Shown here: one piece after another, positions 15,417 to 24,559 of the stretch
Layout of the letters: each line of letters opens with the position of its first letter
Numbering within the stretch: position 1 is the first letter of the stretch
Source: Verrucomicrobiota bacterium
Lineage (GTDB): Bacteria; Verrucomicrobiota; Verrucomicrobiia; Palsa-1439
NCBI GenBank assembly: GCA_003152315.1
Contig: PLZV01000033.1
Location: 1 to 39,686 of the forward strand
Length of the DNA stretch: 39,686 bases
Direction: 5' to 3'
Position numbers and translations under genes: made by a program
The notes under the pieces: generated by a model
What the model was told of the DNA's origin: nothing
What the model saw: only the letters and a program-made list of their open reading frames with translations
Database searches by the model: none

Positions 15417-16919
15417 TCACGCCAGTTTCTTGGCGATCTGCTCGTCCAGAATCTCTCGCACGGCAAGCGGGATGATGGCTTTGCCGCTTTTCTTGAAGAA
15501 GCGGTCGATCTCGGTGAGGGCGTCGCTGGAGTAGTCGAAGGCGATGAAAAAACCTTTGGTGCGGTCTTCGCGGGTCATCACGGCTTCGAACTGGTCAACG
15601 TCGGGGCGACCGACTTTGTCCTTCTGCTTCACCTGAATCGGATACCACACGTCCATGAACTCCAAGTGGCCGGTTTCCTTGCCGACGCGCGCGGGTGCGG
15701 CGCTAACGGGATAAATGCGACCGTCGATGCCCATGTCACCGACCTTCGTTACGTTCGGGATGCCACCGAGCGCGATGACGGCCCAGTTCTCAAATTCAAA
15801 CGGCGGAATCTCGCGCAGCTTCACTTCCGTCCACGGCAGATCGCGCACGATGAAGCCGCGACCGATAGCCCACAGCTTTTCGTCTTCGGGGAGGCCACAA
15901 ATGTTTTTGTCGCGGAGTCGTTTCGCCATTACGCGGCAGGCTGTTGGCGAAACATCAATGCCGATCCATTGACGTTTCAAATTCTGTGCGGCGACAAGCG
16001 CCGTGCCACAACCGCAAAAAGCGTCGAGCACAATCTCGTTCTCCTTACTGCTGGCTTTTATAATGCGTTCCAAAAGCGCGAGCGGTTTTTGAGTGGGATA
16101 ACCAAGTCGCTCCGCAGCTTGTGAATTCAAAGGCTCGATGTCGTCCCAAACATTTCCGACAAGTGTTCCTGGCATTTCGTCCAAATAGCGCTTGATACGT
16201 ATCCTTCCATCCTTGTCCTTTGGAAAATAAAGCCGCCCTTCAGCGTCAAGCTTCTCCATAAGCTCACGCGAAACTGACCAGCCATTTGGATGTGGCTTAT
16301 ATCCCTTGTAATCGTAGGTCAAATTCGGGCGGGGTGATGGGCTGCGCAAGTCGCGCGTGGTGAATTGTCGGCCATTAGAATCAACATTGCTATAGTGTGA
16401 CTTAATGTAGCTTTCCGAATACTCGACGTGCTGCGGGTTGAATTCGTAGTCATCCGAGCTACCCGTATAAAACATAATTGCGTCCGTTTGGTCGCCAAAC
16501 CTACGTTTTGCATCGCTGTGGCTGCTGGTCCGCTTCCACACGATCTCATTTTGAAAATTATTCTCCCCGAAAATCTGGTCGAGCATGACTTTGACGTAGT
16601 GGGAGGCGTGCCAGTCGCAGTGGTAGTAGAAGCTGCCGGTCTTTTTGAGGACGCGGGCGAGTTCGACACAACGCGGGCGCATGAACTCGATGTAGGCTTG
16701 TGTCGATGCGTGGCGGTCATCAAATGAGCGCGTTTCCTTGGTCTCACCCCAAAAGACTTCATAGTTGCGATTGGAATTGAACGGCGGGTCGATGTAGATC
16801 AAATCCACGCAGGCGTCGGGTAGTTTCTTCAGTTGCTCCAAGTTGTCGCCGCAGTAGATGACGCGCGTGTCCACGAGCGAGGAGGGTTTGGCTGTCGGAG
16901 CGGTAGCTTTCTTCGCCAT
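15417..16919 (-). CDS. Adenine DNA methyltransferase fused to an Mrr-type nuclease domain
   Basis: This is a protein of about 500 aa. The N-terminal two thirds are a beta-class N6-adenine methyltransferase: motif IV IDPPF at residues 43-47, YPTQKP at 274-279, and motif I DAFCGCG at 299-305. The C-terminal third resembles the Mrr_cat PD-(D/E)xK nuclease fold, with GDMGIDG (394-400), IQVKQK (428-433) and a KGFFIAFDYS strand. It may therefore be a single-chain restriction-modification enzyme (type IIG-like) or a methyltransferase with a regulatory nuclease-like domain. No separate specificity subunit lies nearby. The ATG at 16919 (MAKKATAP) looks like the normal family start. The same frame stays open to 17213 and adds 98 residues containing one membrane segment, which may or may not be translated. 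Confidence 0.85.
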   Translation of the reverse strand: MAKKATAPTAKPSSLVDTRVIYCGDNLEQLKKLPDACVDLIYIDPPFNSNRNYEVFWGETKETRSFDDRHASTQAYIEFMRPRCVELARVLKKTGSFYYHCDWHASHYVKVMLDQIFGENNFQNEIVWKRTSSHSDAKRRFGDQTDAIMFYTGSSDDYEFNPQHVEYSESYIKSHYSNVDSNGRQFTTRDLRSPSPRPNLTYDYKGYKPHPNGWSVSRELMEKLDAEGRLYFPKDKDGRIRIKRYLDEMPGTLVGNVWDDIEPLNSQAAERLGYPTQKPLALLERIIKASSKENEIVLDAFCGCGTALVAAQNLKRQWIGIDVSPTACRVMAKRLRDKNICGLPEDEKLWAIGRGFIVRDLPWTEVKLREIPPFEFENWAVIALGGIPNVTKVGDMGIDGRIYPVSAAPARVGKETGHLEFMDVWYPIQVKQKDKVGRPDVDQFEAVMTREDRTKGFFIAFDYSSDALTEIDRFFKKSGKAIIPLAVREILDEQIAKKLA

Positions 16920-17213
16920 GCCCCGCAGTCTAGGAAATGCCGTACGAATGGTCAATGCTGCGACAGAGGCTTTACGATGTGCTCGTTTCAAAGCCTTGCG
17001 TATGGACGACCAATGTTCCTGCAACAGCTTTCCGCTACCATAGACGAGCAGGAAGACGCGTACCGCAGTGATGATCAGGACTAGAGGCAGGGGGAAATGT
17101 TCATATGCTTTCCAAATACCTGAGAAGATAAAGTGTGCGCCTTGCAAGGCTGCTAGCCACGCGACGAACTCGTCTCGTGTCAGCTTTATACGTTTTTGCC
17201 TAGTTACCCGCAT

Positions 17214-17631
17214 TTTTCAGTGCTCATACATTCGCGGGGGAGTTAACCCTGCTGGCCCCTCTGCAAGGCTGGGCAAGTCTCGTTCCGGCCGCGAATTGCC
17301 GATTGGGATTGCAGCCAGTATGCCGGGGCGTATGCGTCATGTTTCGTCACAGATTGGGACACTTCCACTGGGGCGATGGTGTCCACCCGGCGGCGCAGGG
17401 CGTCTCGGTCCTCGACAAACTTGGGATGGCATTCTCTCACGCCTGTTGGCCGCGGTATTGAGGTTCAAGAGAAGCGAAGGGCGACGGTCGTAGACCGCCG
17501 CTACAGCGGCAACGGCACGACGGCAACCGGAGCGGTTGCCCTACAATCGGAAAGCGCGGCGCGGTGGGCCACCGCGCCCTACCAACGGCGGGCGGGACGG
17601 CAGCCGACTACACAGGGCGGCCGGCGAAAAG
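17214..17631. repeat. Repeat-rich intergenic DNA with palindromic GTAG/CGGCG elements
   Basis: No credible gene is present. From about 17478 to 17590 the sequence is a chain of short palindromes. It includes GTAGACCGCCGCTAC-type and GCGGTTGCCCTACA-type units and a CGCGGTGGGCCACCGCG stem ending in CCCTACCAA. Similar units recur at 23708-23757, 36178-36249 and 37863-37932 in this window. The plus-strand frames through here (for example the one reading into the CusS-like gene) are Arg-rich artefacts of the repeats. Confidence 0.6.
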
Positions 17632-18120
17632 TTCTGGACATCGTATTCCGATATTGGTATGATGTGGGGTATGGTGCTTTACCATGAGAGAACCATGCAG
17701 AAGGGCGCGAATACCCCTCACCTTAATCCTCTCCCCCAAGGGGAGAGGAAAGGGACGAGCCTACTTCGCGAGGATACTTCCTCCTTCACTCTTCGAGCTA
17801 TGGCGCGACGAGGGTTGTGTAGAAGGAATCAAGGACGCGCAGCAGCGCGTCCCTACCGAGTTCCCGACCGCTGGCCAAGCTATCAGCTATCGATAAAGCT
17901 ACTACGGGACACGCGGGCGCATCAAACATGCCATTCTGCGAAACGAACCCACCGTTTTGCGAGGGCGTTTTCGTTGTATCACTTTTATTTACAGAACCTT
18001 ATATCGTTTGCAGGCCCGGTTTGCAGGTGGGTTCGTTTTGGAAAACGAACCCAATTCTTGGGGGTCTATGGGGTCGTTTTCATTGAAAGGTGGGTTCGTT
18101 TTCGGGAAACGAACCCACTT
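17632..18120 (+). repeat. Composite dispersed repeat, copy 1 (inverted partner at 30935-31493)
   Basis: This region shares an ordered set of blocks with the reverse complement of 30935-31493. They are, in order, TTCTGGACATCGTATTCCGA, then CCTACTTCGCGAGGA followed by CTCTTCGAGCTATGGCG, then TTCTGCGAAACGAACCCACC followed by GTTTT, and finally two GTGGGTTCGTTTT...AAACGAACCC palindromes. Blocks are diverged at scattered positions and differ in spacing. A separate hairpin with stem CCTCTCCCC/GGGGAGAGG (17728-17748) lies inside. No open frame with coding character is seen, so this is a non-coding dispersed element rather than an insertion sequence. Confidence 0.7.
17728..17748. repeat. CCTCTCCCC/GGGGAGAGG hairpin
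   Basis: A perfect 9-bp stem with a 3-nt loop inside the composite repeat. Its surroundings (CCCTCACCTTAATCCTCTCCC) resemble a short interspersed palindrome seen in many bacterial genomes. It could also act as a transcript end structure, but no gene ends beside it. Confidence 0.5.
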
Positions 18121-18146
18121 AAGAATCGTAGCGTGGCCGGCCGATG

Positions 18147-18605
18147 CTACTTTTTCTTTTCTCCGCAGACCCGGGCGATCACGGCGTCCAGTGAGAACGC
18201 GCCGGGGCCGAAGATCAGGACGATGACACAGGTCAGTAGAAATAAAAATGGCACGGCGGTCACGAACGCGTCGGGGTTGGAGAAGACGCCTTTGATTTTG
18301 TCGGGGTCGGCGGTGAAGTACGCCACGAACATGGTGAAGATGAGCGGGACGGTCACGATCCGCGAACCCAATCCGAGCAACAGCAGCAGTCCGCCGAAAC
18401 ATTCCGTACTGCCGGCCATGATGGCATTCAACTTGGGCGCGGGAATGTTTAAACTGGCGAAGTATCCCGCGGTGCGGTCGAGGTTGAGCAGCTTGCCTTT
18501 GCCCGTCAGGAAAAACTGCCAACCCCAATACAGGCGAATGATCAGCAGGAATGGGGATTGCAATCGCGAAACCAGACTGACGTGCAACGCGTACAGTTTC
18601 TTCAT
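18147..18605 (-). CDS. DoxX family membrane protein
   Basis: This is a 152-aa DoxX-type protein with four hydrophobic helices (about residues 18-36, 62-84, 88-105 and 115-140). Family hallmarks are LIIRLYWGWQFFLTGKGKL near the start and ECFGGLLLLLGLGSRI in the middle. DoxX proteins are small quinone- or thiol-linked membrane proteins. In many bufferin operons a DoxX protein (BufD) is encoded beside the precursor and MNIO genes. Here it lies 5 kb away but on the same strand, 100 nt after a CusS-like sensor gene, so it may be the metal-induced output of that system (inference). A GGAGGTGA ribosome-binding site precedes the ATG. The 3' end abuts the composite repeat. Confidence 0.88.
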   Translation of the reverse strand: MKKLYALHVSLVSRLQSPFLLIIRLYWGWQFFLTGKGKLLNLDRTAGYFASLNIPAPKLNAIMAGSTECFGGLLLLLGLGSRIVTVPLIFTMFVAYFTADPDKIKGVFSNPDAFVTAVPFLFLLTCVIVLIFGPGAFSLDAVIARVCGEKKK

Positions 18606-18705
18606 GATTTCACCTCCATCATTTTGCCAACCCTGCCGGTCGATGAAGCTCCCGCGTGGCGGGCTGCCCGAGTTACGCGCATCCTATTCGCGCGTCGGCA
18701 TCTTT

Positions 18706-20157
18706 TCAAGGCGCATTGCTGGGGAAACGGAGTGTGATGGTGGTGCCCGCACCCGGCGCACTCGTGATCCCGACCGTTCCGCCATGGAGGGCCAAGATGG
18801 ATTTCACAATTGCCAGCCCGAGCCCGAAGCCTTGCGGGTGCTGCGACCGGGAGCGATCGGCGCGATAAAAACGGTCGAAGATGCGCGGCAGATGTTCGGG
18901 GCCGATTCCCGCTCCGGTATCGGTGACACTGATGTCCATCCAGCCGTCGCTCGAAGGCGCAGCCGAGATCATGACCTTGCCGCCACGCGGGGTGTACTGC
19001 AGCGCATTGGAAAGCAAGTTGCCGAGGGCCTGTCGGAAGAGCAGCGGATCAGCGTTCAACTGCCCCTCCCCCGTACCGGCCACCTCGACCCCTTGTTCCT
19101 CGGCCACGACGTCGTAAAACTCCCGGACCGCCTCGATCTCCCTCTGAACATCCAACGTCGAGCGTTTCAATTCGGTCTCGGCATTCTCCGCCCGGGCCAG
19201 AAAGAGCAGGCTGTCGATGAGATGTGAGAGGCGTCCGCATTCCTCGAGACTGGAGGCCAGCACTTGCTGGTATTCTTCCGTTGTTCGCGGCTTGGAGAGC
19301 GAGACTTCCGCCTCGCCCATGAGATTGTTGATGGGCGTTCTCAGTTCGTGGGCGAGATCTGACGAAAACTGCGAAAGCCTGGCGAATGAATCCTCGAGGC
19401 GATCGAGCATTCCATCGAAGGCCCCCGCCAGGGCAGTCAACTCTTGCGGCCAATGCGTCGAACCGATTCGCTCATGGAGCTGCGTCGGGCGGATGCGCTG
19501 CGCCGCCGAGGTGATTTCCGACAACGGTCGCATCCCCATCCCAGCCACCACGACCCCCGCCGCGGCGGACAAGCCCAGTCCCAACAGGATTACTCCCGCC
19601 AGCCGCCACCCGAAGCTCTGGACCAACCTCTCTTCCTTGGAAACATCCAGCGCGACTTCGATCACCCCCTGCGTGTCGCCCGTGTATCCGACTTGTCCCC
19701 ACGCCGAGGTCAATAGATACCATCGTCCGTCACGCCCGCGGGTCTTGGTAAATTGTCTCGGTGATTTCGTCGCTTTGACAGGGGGTGGGAATTGAGAACT
19801 CTCCACCACCTCTCTCATGTGCGACGTGGCCTCGATTTCCCGCCGCTGCTGATCGATGACTCGCGCGTAATAATTCGGGTACATACCTTCCATGCTGATT
19901 TCGGCATCCATGGCCCGGGGATTGTTGGGAAGCTCGCGCAAGGCCGCGCGGATATCGTGCACTTCGTCCTGCAGAAACTGACCGGCGAGGTGATCGACAT
20001 TCCGCGCCAGCATCCAGTAGACCAGGACGCAGCACACCGTCAGGATCCCCGCTGCCGAAAGCATGTAGAGCAACGTCAGCCGAAACGTGATCGACGACCA
20101 CCACCGCCGAGGCCCGCGCGAACCGCCTGGCGGCCGCTCATCGGTCTTCAAGGACAT
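18706..20157 (-). CDS. CusS-like heavy-metal sensor histidine kinase
   Basis: This is a 483-aa sensor kinase. Two transmembrane helices (about 25-46 and 178-203) flank a periplasmic sensor region of about 130 residues. A HAMP domain follows ([13 protein letters not shown]), then the HisKA H-box with phospho-acceptor His in [17 protein letters not shown]. The HATPase_c domain carries the N box ([15 protein letters not shown]), G1 (DTGAGIG) and G2 ([12 protein letters not shown]). The architecture fits the heavy-metal sensor kinase family (CusS/IrlS/CopS type), although the ligand is not proven. The ATG at 20157 overlaps the regulator gene by 20 nt and has a GGAG site within the regulator's last codons. 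DoxX follows. Confidence 0.9.
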   Translation of the reverse strand: MSLKTDERPPGGSRGPRRWWSSITFRLTLLYMLSAAGILTVCCVLVYWMLARNVDHLAGQFLQDEVHDIRAALRELPNNPRAMDAEISMEGMYPNYYARVIDQQRREIEATSHMREVVESSQFPPPVKATKSPRQFTKTRGRDGRWYLLTSAWGQVGYTGDTQGVIEVALDVSKEERLVQSFGWRLAGVILLGLGLSAAAGVVVAGMGMRPLSEITSAAQRIRPTQLHERIGSTHWPQELTALAGAFDGMLDRLEDSFARLSQFSSDLAHELRTPINNLMGEAEVSLSKPRTTEEYQQVLASSLEECGRLSHLIDSLLFLARAENAETELKRSTLDVQREIEAVREFYDVVAEEQGVEVAGTGEGQLNADPLLFRQALGNLLSNALQYTPRGGKVMISAAPSSDGWMDISVTDTGAGIGPEHLPRIFDRFYRADRSRSQHPQGFGLGLAIVKSILALHGGTVGITSAPGAGTTITLRFPSNAP

Positions 20158-20809
20158 AGCCGACTCCGCGGACGGTGTGGACCAATTTCTTCGCAAATGG
20201 TTCGTCAATCTTCCGCCGCAGACGCCGCACGGCAACGTCCACCACGTTCGTATTACTATCGAAATTCATGTCCCACACCTGCTCGGCAATGATCGTCCGC
20301 GAGAGAATCTCGCCCGCGCGCCTCGCTAACAACGAGAGGAGATCGAATTCCTTGGCGGTGAGATCGACTCGTTTTCCCCCACGCGTCACCTTGCGACGGG
20401 GAAAGTCGATTTCCAAGTCAGTGAGTTTCAGTGTTTCCACCGGGCGGGACGAACCGCGCCGCAAGACAGAATGCATCCGGGCGAGCAACTCGGAGAACGC
20501 GAAAGGTTTCACCAAATAATCGTCGGCACCCAATTCGAGGCCTTTGACCCGGTCATGAACCTGGTCGCGCGCCGTCAGAAAGAGCACCGGCGTCTGTTTC
20601 CCCGCGCGCCGCAACTCGGTAATCACCGACCAGCCATCCCGCCGCGGGAGCATCACGTCGAGAATCACGAGGTCGTAGTTGCCCGTCTGCGCGAGATGCA
20701 ATCCCTCCTCGCCGTCGACGGCGCAGTCCACGATGTAGCCGCCCTCGGAAAGCCCCTTCCGCAAATAAGCCGCTGTCTTTGGTTCATCCTCAACAATCAA
20801 AATCCGCAT
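20138..20809 (-). CDS. CusR-like OmpR-family response regulator
   Basis: This is a 223-aa response regulator. The receiver domain has the acidic pair in VEDEP (near residue 9), the phospho-acceptor in [14 protein letters not shown] (Asp near 51), a conserved Thr in LFLTARD and Lys in [13 protein letters not shown]. The C-terminal winged helix ([15 protein letters not shown]... [13 protein letters not shown]... [12 protein letters not shown]) is of OmpR/PhoB type. It most resembles heavy-metal regulators such as CusR. The frame also opens at 20815, but GAGG at -8 fits the ATG at 20809 better. An ATACCG-6 nt-CGGTAT inverted repeat at 20852-20869 lies upstream and could be an operator. It pairs with the following kinase gene. 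Confidence 0.92.
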   Translation of the reverse strand: MRILIVEDEPKTAAYLRKGLSEGGYIVDCAVDGEEGLHLAQTGNYDLVILDVMLPRRDGWSVITELRRAGKQTPVLFLTARDQVHDRVKGLELGADDYLVKPFAFSELLARMHSVLRRGSSRPVETLKLTDLEIDFPRRKVTRGGKRVDLTAKEFDLLSLLARRAGEILSRTIIAEQVWDMNFDSNTNVVDVAVRRLRRKIDEPFAKKLVHTVRGVGYVLEDR

Positions 20810-20851
20810 GGCCATCGCCTCATTTTTGAATGTCTTCCCACCTCGGCTACG

Positions 20852-20869
20852 ATACCGCTTTCCCGGTAT
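20852..20869. promoter_or_regulatory. Inverted repeat upstream of the CusR-like gene
   Basis: ATACCG, six bases, CGGTAT, about 45 nt upstream of the regulator start. It could be an autoregulatory binding site, but it does not match the E. coli CusR box and nothing else supports it. Confidence 0.3.
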
Positions 20870-20914
20870 TCATCGACATCTTTTTTTGTCCTGAATGTTC
20901 AAGCATCGATCCGT

Positions 20915-22288
20915 TTAGGACGCCGCCGGCTTGCGATACAGTATTGCGTCTTTCCACTTCGCGATCACACGCCATTCCGCGGGAGGTTCCTCCACCCTCC
21001 AGACCGTCGGCTGGATAGCATCGTAACTCGGCAGTGTAATCCTCAAGAAACCGGCTCCCGGTGGAACATCTTCCAGCCGATCAACTGCAACGGACGGTCG
21101 TCGCGCGTGGACATCAAGAACATGATAGGAATTGGTGAACAATGGCTCGGGAGAGAGATGCGCGGCGACGACCTCTTGGGCCACGCAGGCGTAGCGGGGG
21201 TCGTTAACCCCGAGCGAATTGGTGGTGAAGACATTGGCGAGCGTGAGCAGCACGGTAAAGCTTGCATACGTCAGCCAGTATTTCCCGGTACCGGGTGCCG
21301 GCCGAAAAGCCAGGAGCACGAGGAGCAGGCCGTAACCCGTCAGCCGCGAGCCACCGGAGAAATGTCGCGCCATTTCCAGCACCCAGGTCATGCCGAGCAT
21401 TGCGATTCCCAGACAGGCATATCTTTTTCCTTCCGGGTACGGACGCAAGGTAATGAGACAGACCAGGGCACTGAGCAAAGTCAGGGCGAACGGCGCCAAC
21501 GCCTGAATCTTCCGGACGGATCCATACCAATTTGCCAGGAAGGACCGAAAGAACGTCACACAAAACTGTCCTGTCTCGTACGCACAGGTACGGAAGCTGC
21601 CAGGCTCGTGGGACGCTGGCAAGATTACCCGCATTGTGTGGTAATTGAAACCGACGACCACGGCCACCGCTACCGACCAGACCCCGAGAATGATCGCGCA
21701 ATGGAGTGGTCGAAAGAATCGGCGTCTACCGCGCAGCACGATGCAATCCACCAGCAGCAGCGCCGGCACGAATACGACTGCGATGAGCTTTACTGGTATC
21801 AACGCGCTCCAGATGCAAGCCCCCAAGGTGCGCCACCAGTTGTTTTCGACGGTAAGGCATTGCATTCCAAGCAGAAAAAGCGCGTAGGTGAAAATGTCTG
21901 GTTTGGCGAAGATGGCAATACTTCTCAGGAAACCGAATCCCAACACCAACGCGGCGCCGCTCGAAGCCAAAGGATACCAGCCGGCATTCTGGATGAGCCG
22001 GTAGGCAAAAACGACGGCAACCCCCAAAGATGCATAGTTGAGCACCAAGGCCCCTCGCAGTGGATCAGGAAACAAAGAGAGTAACCAGGAGTAGCCCGGC
22101 GGCCAATGATTCAGTGGGTTGCCGTTGGCATCTTGATAGCCATGGCCGTCTTGAATCGAGCAGGCACCCTCGGTGTAGGCACAGGCATCGGAGTCCGAAA
22201 CTGAAATGCGCGGTTGCATCCAGAAAGCCGCCGAAACTACGACGGCGAACAGGACGACGCAATGAACCAGGTGTCTTCGGTTTAGCAT
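20915..22288 (-). CDS. Polytopic GT-C-like membrane glycosyltransferase (tentative)
   Basis: This is a 457-aa protein with about 9-11 hydrophobic helices. After the first helix, the periplasmic loop carries an acidic SDSDACAYTEGA stretch and an LNHWPPGYSWLLSL motif. The latter resembles the loop-1 region of GT-C enzymes (ArnT/PMT-like, GT39/GT83/GT87), which use lipid-linked sugars. The C-terminal 90 residues are soluble (SYHVLDVHARRPS onwards), as in this class. The ATG at 22288 was chosen, and a GTG at 22321 would add 11 residues. The substrate is unknown. It is a single gene, divergent from mreB and upstream of the CusRS pair on the same strand. It is not recognisable as part of a polysaccharide cluster. 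Confidence 0.65.
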   Translation of the reverse strand: MLNRRHLVHCVVLFAVVVSAAFWMQPRISVSDSDACAYTEGACSIQDGHGYQDANGNPLNHWPPGYSWLLSLFPDPLRGALVLNYASLGVAVVFAYRLIQNAGWYPLASSGAALVLGFGFLRSIAIFAKPDIFTYALFLLGMQCLTVENNWWRTLGACIWSALIPVKLIAVVFVPALLLVDCIVLRGRRRFFRPLHCAIILGVWSVAVAVVVGFNYHTMRVILPASHEPGSFRTCAYETGQFCVTFFRSFLANWYGSVRKIQALAPFALTLLSALVCLITLRPYPEGKRYACLGIAMLGMTWVLEMARHFSGGSRLTGYGLLLVLLAFRPAPGTGKYWLTYASFTVLLTLANVFTTNSLGVNDPRYACVAQEVVAAHLSPEPLFTNSYHVLDVHARRPSVAVDRLEDVPPGAGFLRITLPSYDAIQPTVWRVEEPPAEWRVIAKWKDAILYRKPAAS

Positions 22289-22640
22289 GGAACGATCAAC
22301 CCTTAACTTCGAGCACGGCACTGGTCAACTCCGCGAAAACGCTGGAAGCCGAGGGAATACCCAACATCGCGGCGAGCAGGTGCCAACCCATGTCCAGCTT
22401 GTCTTCTTCCGTCGAGAGGCTACAGCAGGAGATGAAGTCGGACAAGCGAGATTCTTGCCGGTGTGTCCTTTCCAAATCCGCGCCAATTCACTGCTTGACG
22501 GGGTGGGCTTGGGACTGTAAAAGTGGCGCGACTTGAATGACTTCGGGCTCCGACTGCGGTTGGATGAGGGTACGGTGAAAGGTCATTGTCACTTTGAGTG
22601 GAGGGCGTGGGGAGGACGCGTGGGGAGACAAGCGATTTAG
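22289..22640. other. Divergent intergenic region between GT-C-like gene and mreB
   Basis: No credible coding frame was seen. A possible rightward promoter for the shape operon is described separately. The mreB ATG has only a distant GGGGAG (about 13 nt upstream) as ribosome-binding site. Confidence 0.5.
22495..22521 (+). promoter_or_regulatory. Candidate sigma70-type promoter of mreBCD operon
   Basis: TTGACG at 22495-22500 and TGTAAA at 22516-22521, with 15 nt between them (16 if the -10 is read one base later). This would give a 5' leader of about 110 nt before mreB. The -35 is good; the spacing is short and the -10 is poor, so this is only a candidate. Confidence 0.35.
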
Positions 22641-23669
22641 ATGTTTGGCAAATTTCTAAACTATTTTTCGACCGATATTGGCATCGATTTGGGAACCGCG
22701 AACACGCTGGTGTATGTGCGTGATCGCGGTATTGTTTTGCGAGAGCCCAGCGTGGTGGCCATCCAAACAGGGACAAGCCACGTGCTGGCGGTAGGAGAAG
22801 AGGCGAAAAGGATGTTGGGTCGCACGCCAGGTAACATCCAGGCCATTCGCCCCATGAAGGACGGCGTCATCGCGGATTTCGAGATCACCGAGGCGATGCT
22901 GCGCTATTTCATCCAGAAGGTGCACAACCGCCGTTACGGCATTAAACCGCGCGTGATCGTGGCGGTGCCGAGCGGAATCACCGAGGTGGAAAAGCGCGCC
23001 GTCAAAGACAGCGCCACCCATGCCGGGGCGCGGGACGTTTATCTGATTGAAGAACCGATGGCGGCCGCCATCGGCGTTGGGCTGCCGGTGCAAGAGCCGG
23101 CGGGCAACATGATTGTGGATATCGGCGGCGGCACGACGGAAGTGGCCCTGATCAGCCTGGCGGGCATCGTGTTGAGCCGCAGTGTGCGTGTAGCAGGTGA
23201 TGAACTGGATGAGGCCATCATCCAGTACATGAAACGCGCTTACAATTTGATGATTGGCGAACGCATGGCGGAGGACATCAAGATCAAGATCGGCTCGGGC
23301 TACCCGCTCGAACAAGAGCTCACCATGGAAGTCAAAGGACGCGACCTGGTGGCGGGCTTGCCGAAAACCTTGACGGTTACCTCCGAGGAAGTGCGCGAAG
23401 CGTTGCAGGAGCCGATCTCGACCATCGTCGAGAACGTCCGCGTCACGCTCGAGCGCTGCCCTCCTGAATTGGCAGCCGACCTCGTCGACCGCGGCATCAT
23501 GCTGGCGGGCGGCGGTGCGCTGATTCGGGGCATCGACAAGCTTCTCGCCGAGGAGACGGGGCTGCCCGTTCACATCGCTGATGATCCGCTGAGCGCGGTG
23601 GCGATGGGCACGGGTGTGGTGCTCCAGGAACTCGGCTATCTCGAGAAGCTCGCCAAGAATTCATCGTAA
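22641..23669 (+). CDS. mreB: Rod-shape-determining actin homologue MreB
   Basis: This is a 342-aa MreB that polymerises under the inner membrane and guides elongasome peptidoglycan synthesis. It shows phosphate-1 [11 protein letters not shown] (about residues 12-22), connect-1 EEPMAAAIG, phosphate-2 [14 protein letters not shown] and the adenosine motif [10 protein letters not shown] near residue 290. The amphipathic N terminus MFGKFLNYF is typical of membrane-binding MreB. It is the first gene of a plus-strand operon with mreC, mreD, mrdA and rodA. A palindromic repeat lies in the 107-nt gap before mreC. Confidence 0.98.
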   Translation: MFGKFLNYFSTDIGIDLGTANTLVYVRDRGIVLREPSVVAIQTGTSHVLAVGEEAKRMLGRTPGNIQAIRPMKDGVIADFEITEAMLRYFIQKVHNRRYGIKPRVIVAVPSGITEVEKRAVKDSATHAGARDVYLIEEPMAAAIGVGLPVQEPAGNMIVDIGGGTTEVALISLAGIVLSRSVRVAGDELDEAIIQYMKRAYNLMIGERMAEDIKIKIGSGYPLEQELTMEVKGRDLVAGLPKTLTVTSEEVREALQEPISTIVENVRVTLERCPPELAADLVDRGIMLAGGGALIRGIDKLLAEETGLPVHIADDPLSAVAMGTGVVLQELGYLEKLAKNSS

Positions 23670-23707
23670 GCGCATCCCACCTGCTCCATCCGCCAGAGAA
23701 TTGGCCT

Positions 23708-23757
23708 GTTGTAGCCGCCGGCCCTAGCCGGCGCGCAGACCAGAGTCTGCGACTACA
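23708..23757. repeat. Short dispersed palindromic repeat between mreB and mreC
   Basis: It begins with TTGTAGCCGCC and ends with GACTACA. Inside are GCCGGCCCTAGCCGGC and CGCAGACCAGAGTCTGCG, two nested palindromes. It is related to the TGTAGCGGCG units elsewhere in the window. Lying within an operon, it could form a hairpin in the mRNA and adjust mreC expression relative to mreB. Confidence 0.65.
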
Positions 23758-23776
23758 GACGGGCACGGAAGTTTGA

Positions 23777-24559
23777 TTGAACCGGAAAAATTTGGTCATT
23801 ATTGGATTGCTGGTGGTCGGCTGGATCATGTTACTGGGCCAACCCAACGCTTTCTCGGGTAAGCTGCGTATGGTTTTCGTACAACTTGGCACGCCTTTCG
23901 TGAAGCTGGGAGATTATTTTCCCTTCGTCCAATCGCGTCGACTCCTCGCCAGACAAAATGAGGATTTACGCCGGGAAAACGATGCGCTCCGCCAGCAGGT
24001 GCGTGCCCTGGGTGAAACGGGAGATGAAAATCTGCGTCTGCATCAGCTTCTCAGCCTGAAAGAGCACACCCCCTTCCACACCGTCACCGCGCGCGTCACT
24101 GGTCGCGATGCGTCCAACTGGTGGGAGAGCATCCAGATCGACCGTGGCAGCAACGATGGTCTCCACATGAACATGGCCGTGTTCAACGCCGACGGCCTCA
24201 TCGGCAAGATCGTCTCCGTCACCAAAGGCGAAAGCCGCGTGCTCCTTCTGACCGATCCGAACTGCAAAGTCAGCGCCCTCCTGCAGAACACGCGCGAGCC
24301 CGGCATCGCCGCCGGCGTCAAGCGTTCGCTCCGCTTTTCCCCGCACTGCGTGATGACCTACGTGAACCGCGATGCCAAGGTCAAGAACGGTGAGCCGGTG
24401 ATTTCCTCTGGCTTTGGCGGCGTTTTCCCCAAAGGTATTCTCATCGGGACCGTGACGGGGATGCAACTCAACAAGCAAACCGGTATGTACCAGGACGTCG
24501 AGATCAAACCCGCCGCGGATTTTCGCCGGTTGGAGGAAGTGATGGTGATCACGGAATGA
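23777..24559 (+). CDS. mreC: Rod-shape-determining protein MreC
   Basis: This is a 260-aa bitopic periplasmic protein of the elongasome that binds and activates PBP2-RodA. It has one N-terminal transmembrane helix (about residues 5-24), then a coiled-coil heptad stretch (RRLLARQNEDLRRENDALRQQVRAL, about 55-80). The beta-barrel MreC domain follows (DGLIGKIVSVTKGESRVLLLTDPN... VISSGFGGVFPKGILIGTV). It starts with TTG at 23777, which is supported by a GGAAG ribosome-binding site 6 nt upstream. No ATG occurs before the helix. Its stop overlaps the mreD start by 4 nt (ATGA). Confidence 0.96.
   Translation: MNRKNLVIIGLLVVGWIMLLGQPNAFSGKLRMVFVQLGTPFVKLGDYFPFVQSRRLLARQNEDLRRENDALRQQVRALGETGDENLRLHQLLSLKEHTPFHTVTARVTGRDASNWWESIQIDRGSNDGLHMNMAVFNADGLIGKIVSVTKGESRVLLLTDPNCKVSALLQNTREPGIAAGVKRSLRFSPHCVMTYVNRDAKVKNGEPVISSGFGGVFPKGILIGTVTGMQLNKQTGMYQDVEIKPAADFRRLEEVMVITE

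Noticed and set aside
17632-18120. Insertion sequence or transposase gene
   Set aside because: No transposase motif or long coding frame is present; only non-coding palindromic blocks are found.
17536-19227. A 563-aa plus-strand open frame across the repeat island, DoxX and CusS genes
   Set aside because: It reads through dispersed repeats and the opposite strand of two well-supported genes. No domain is seen.
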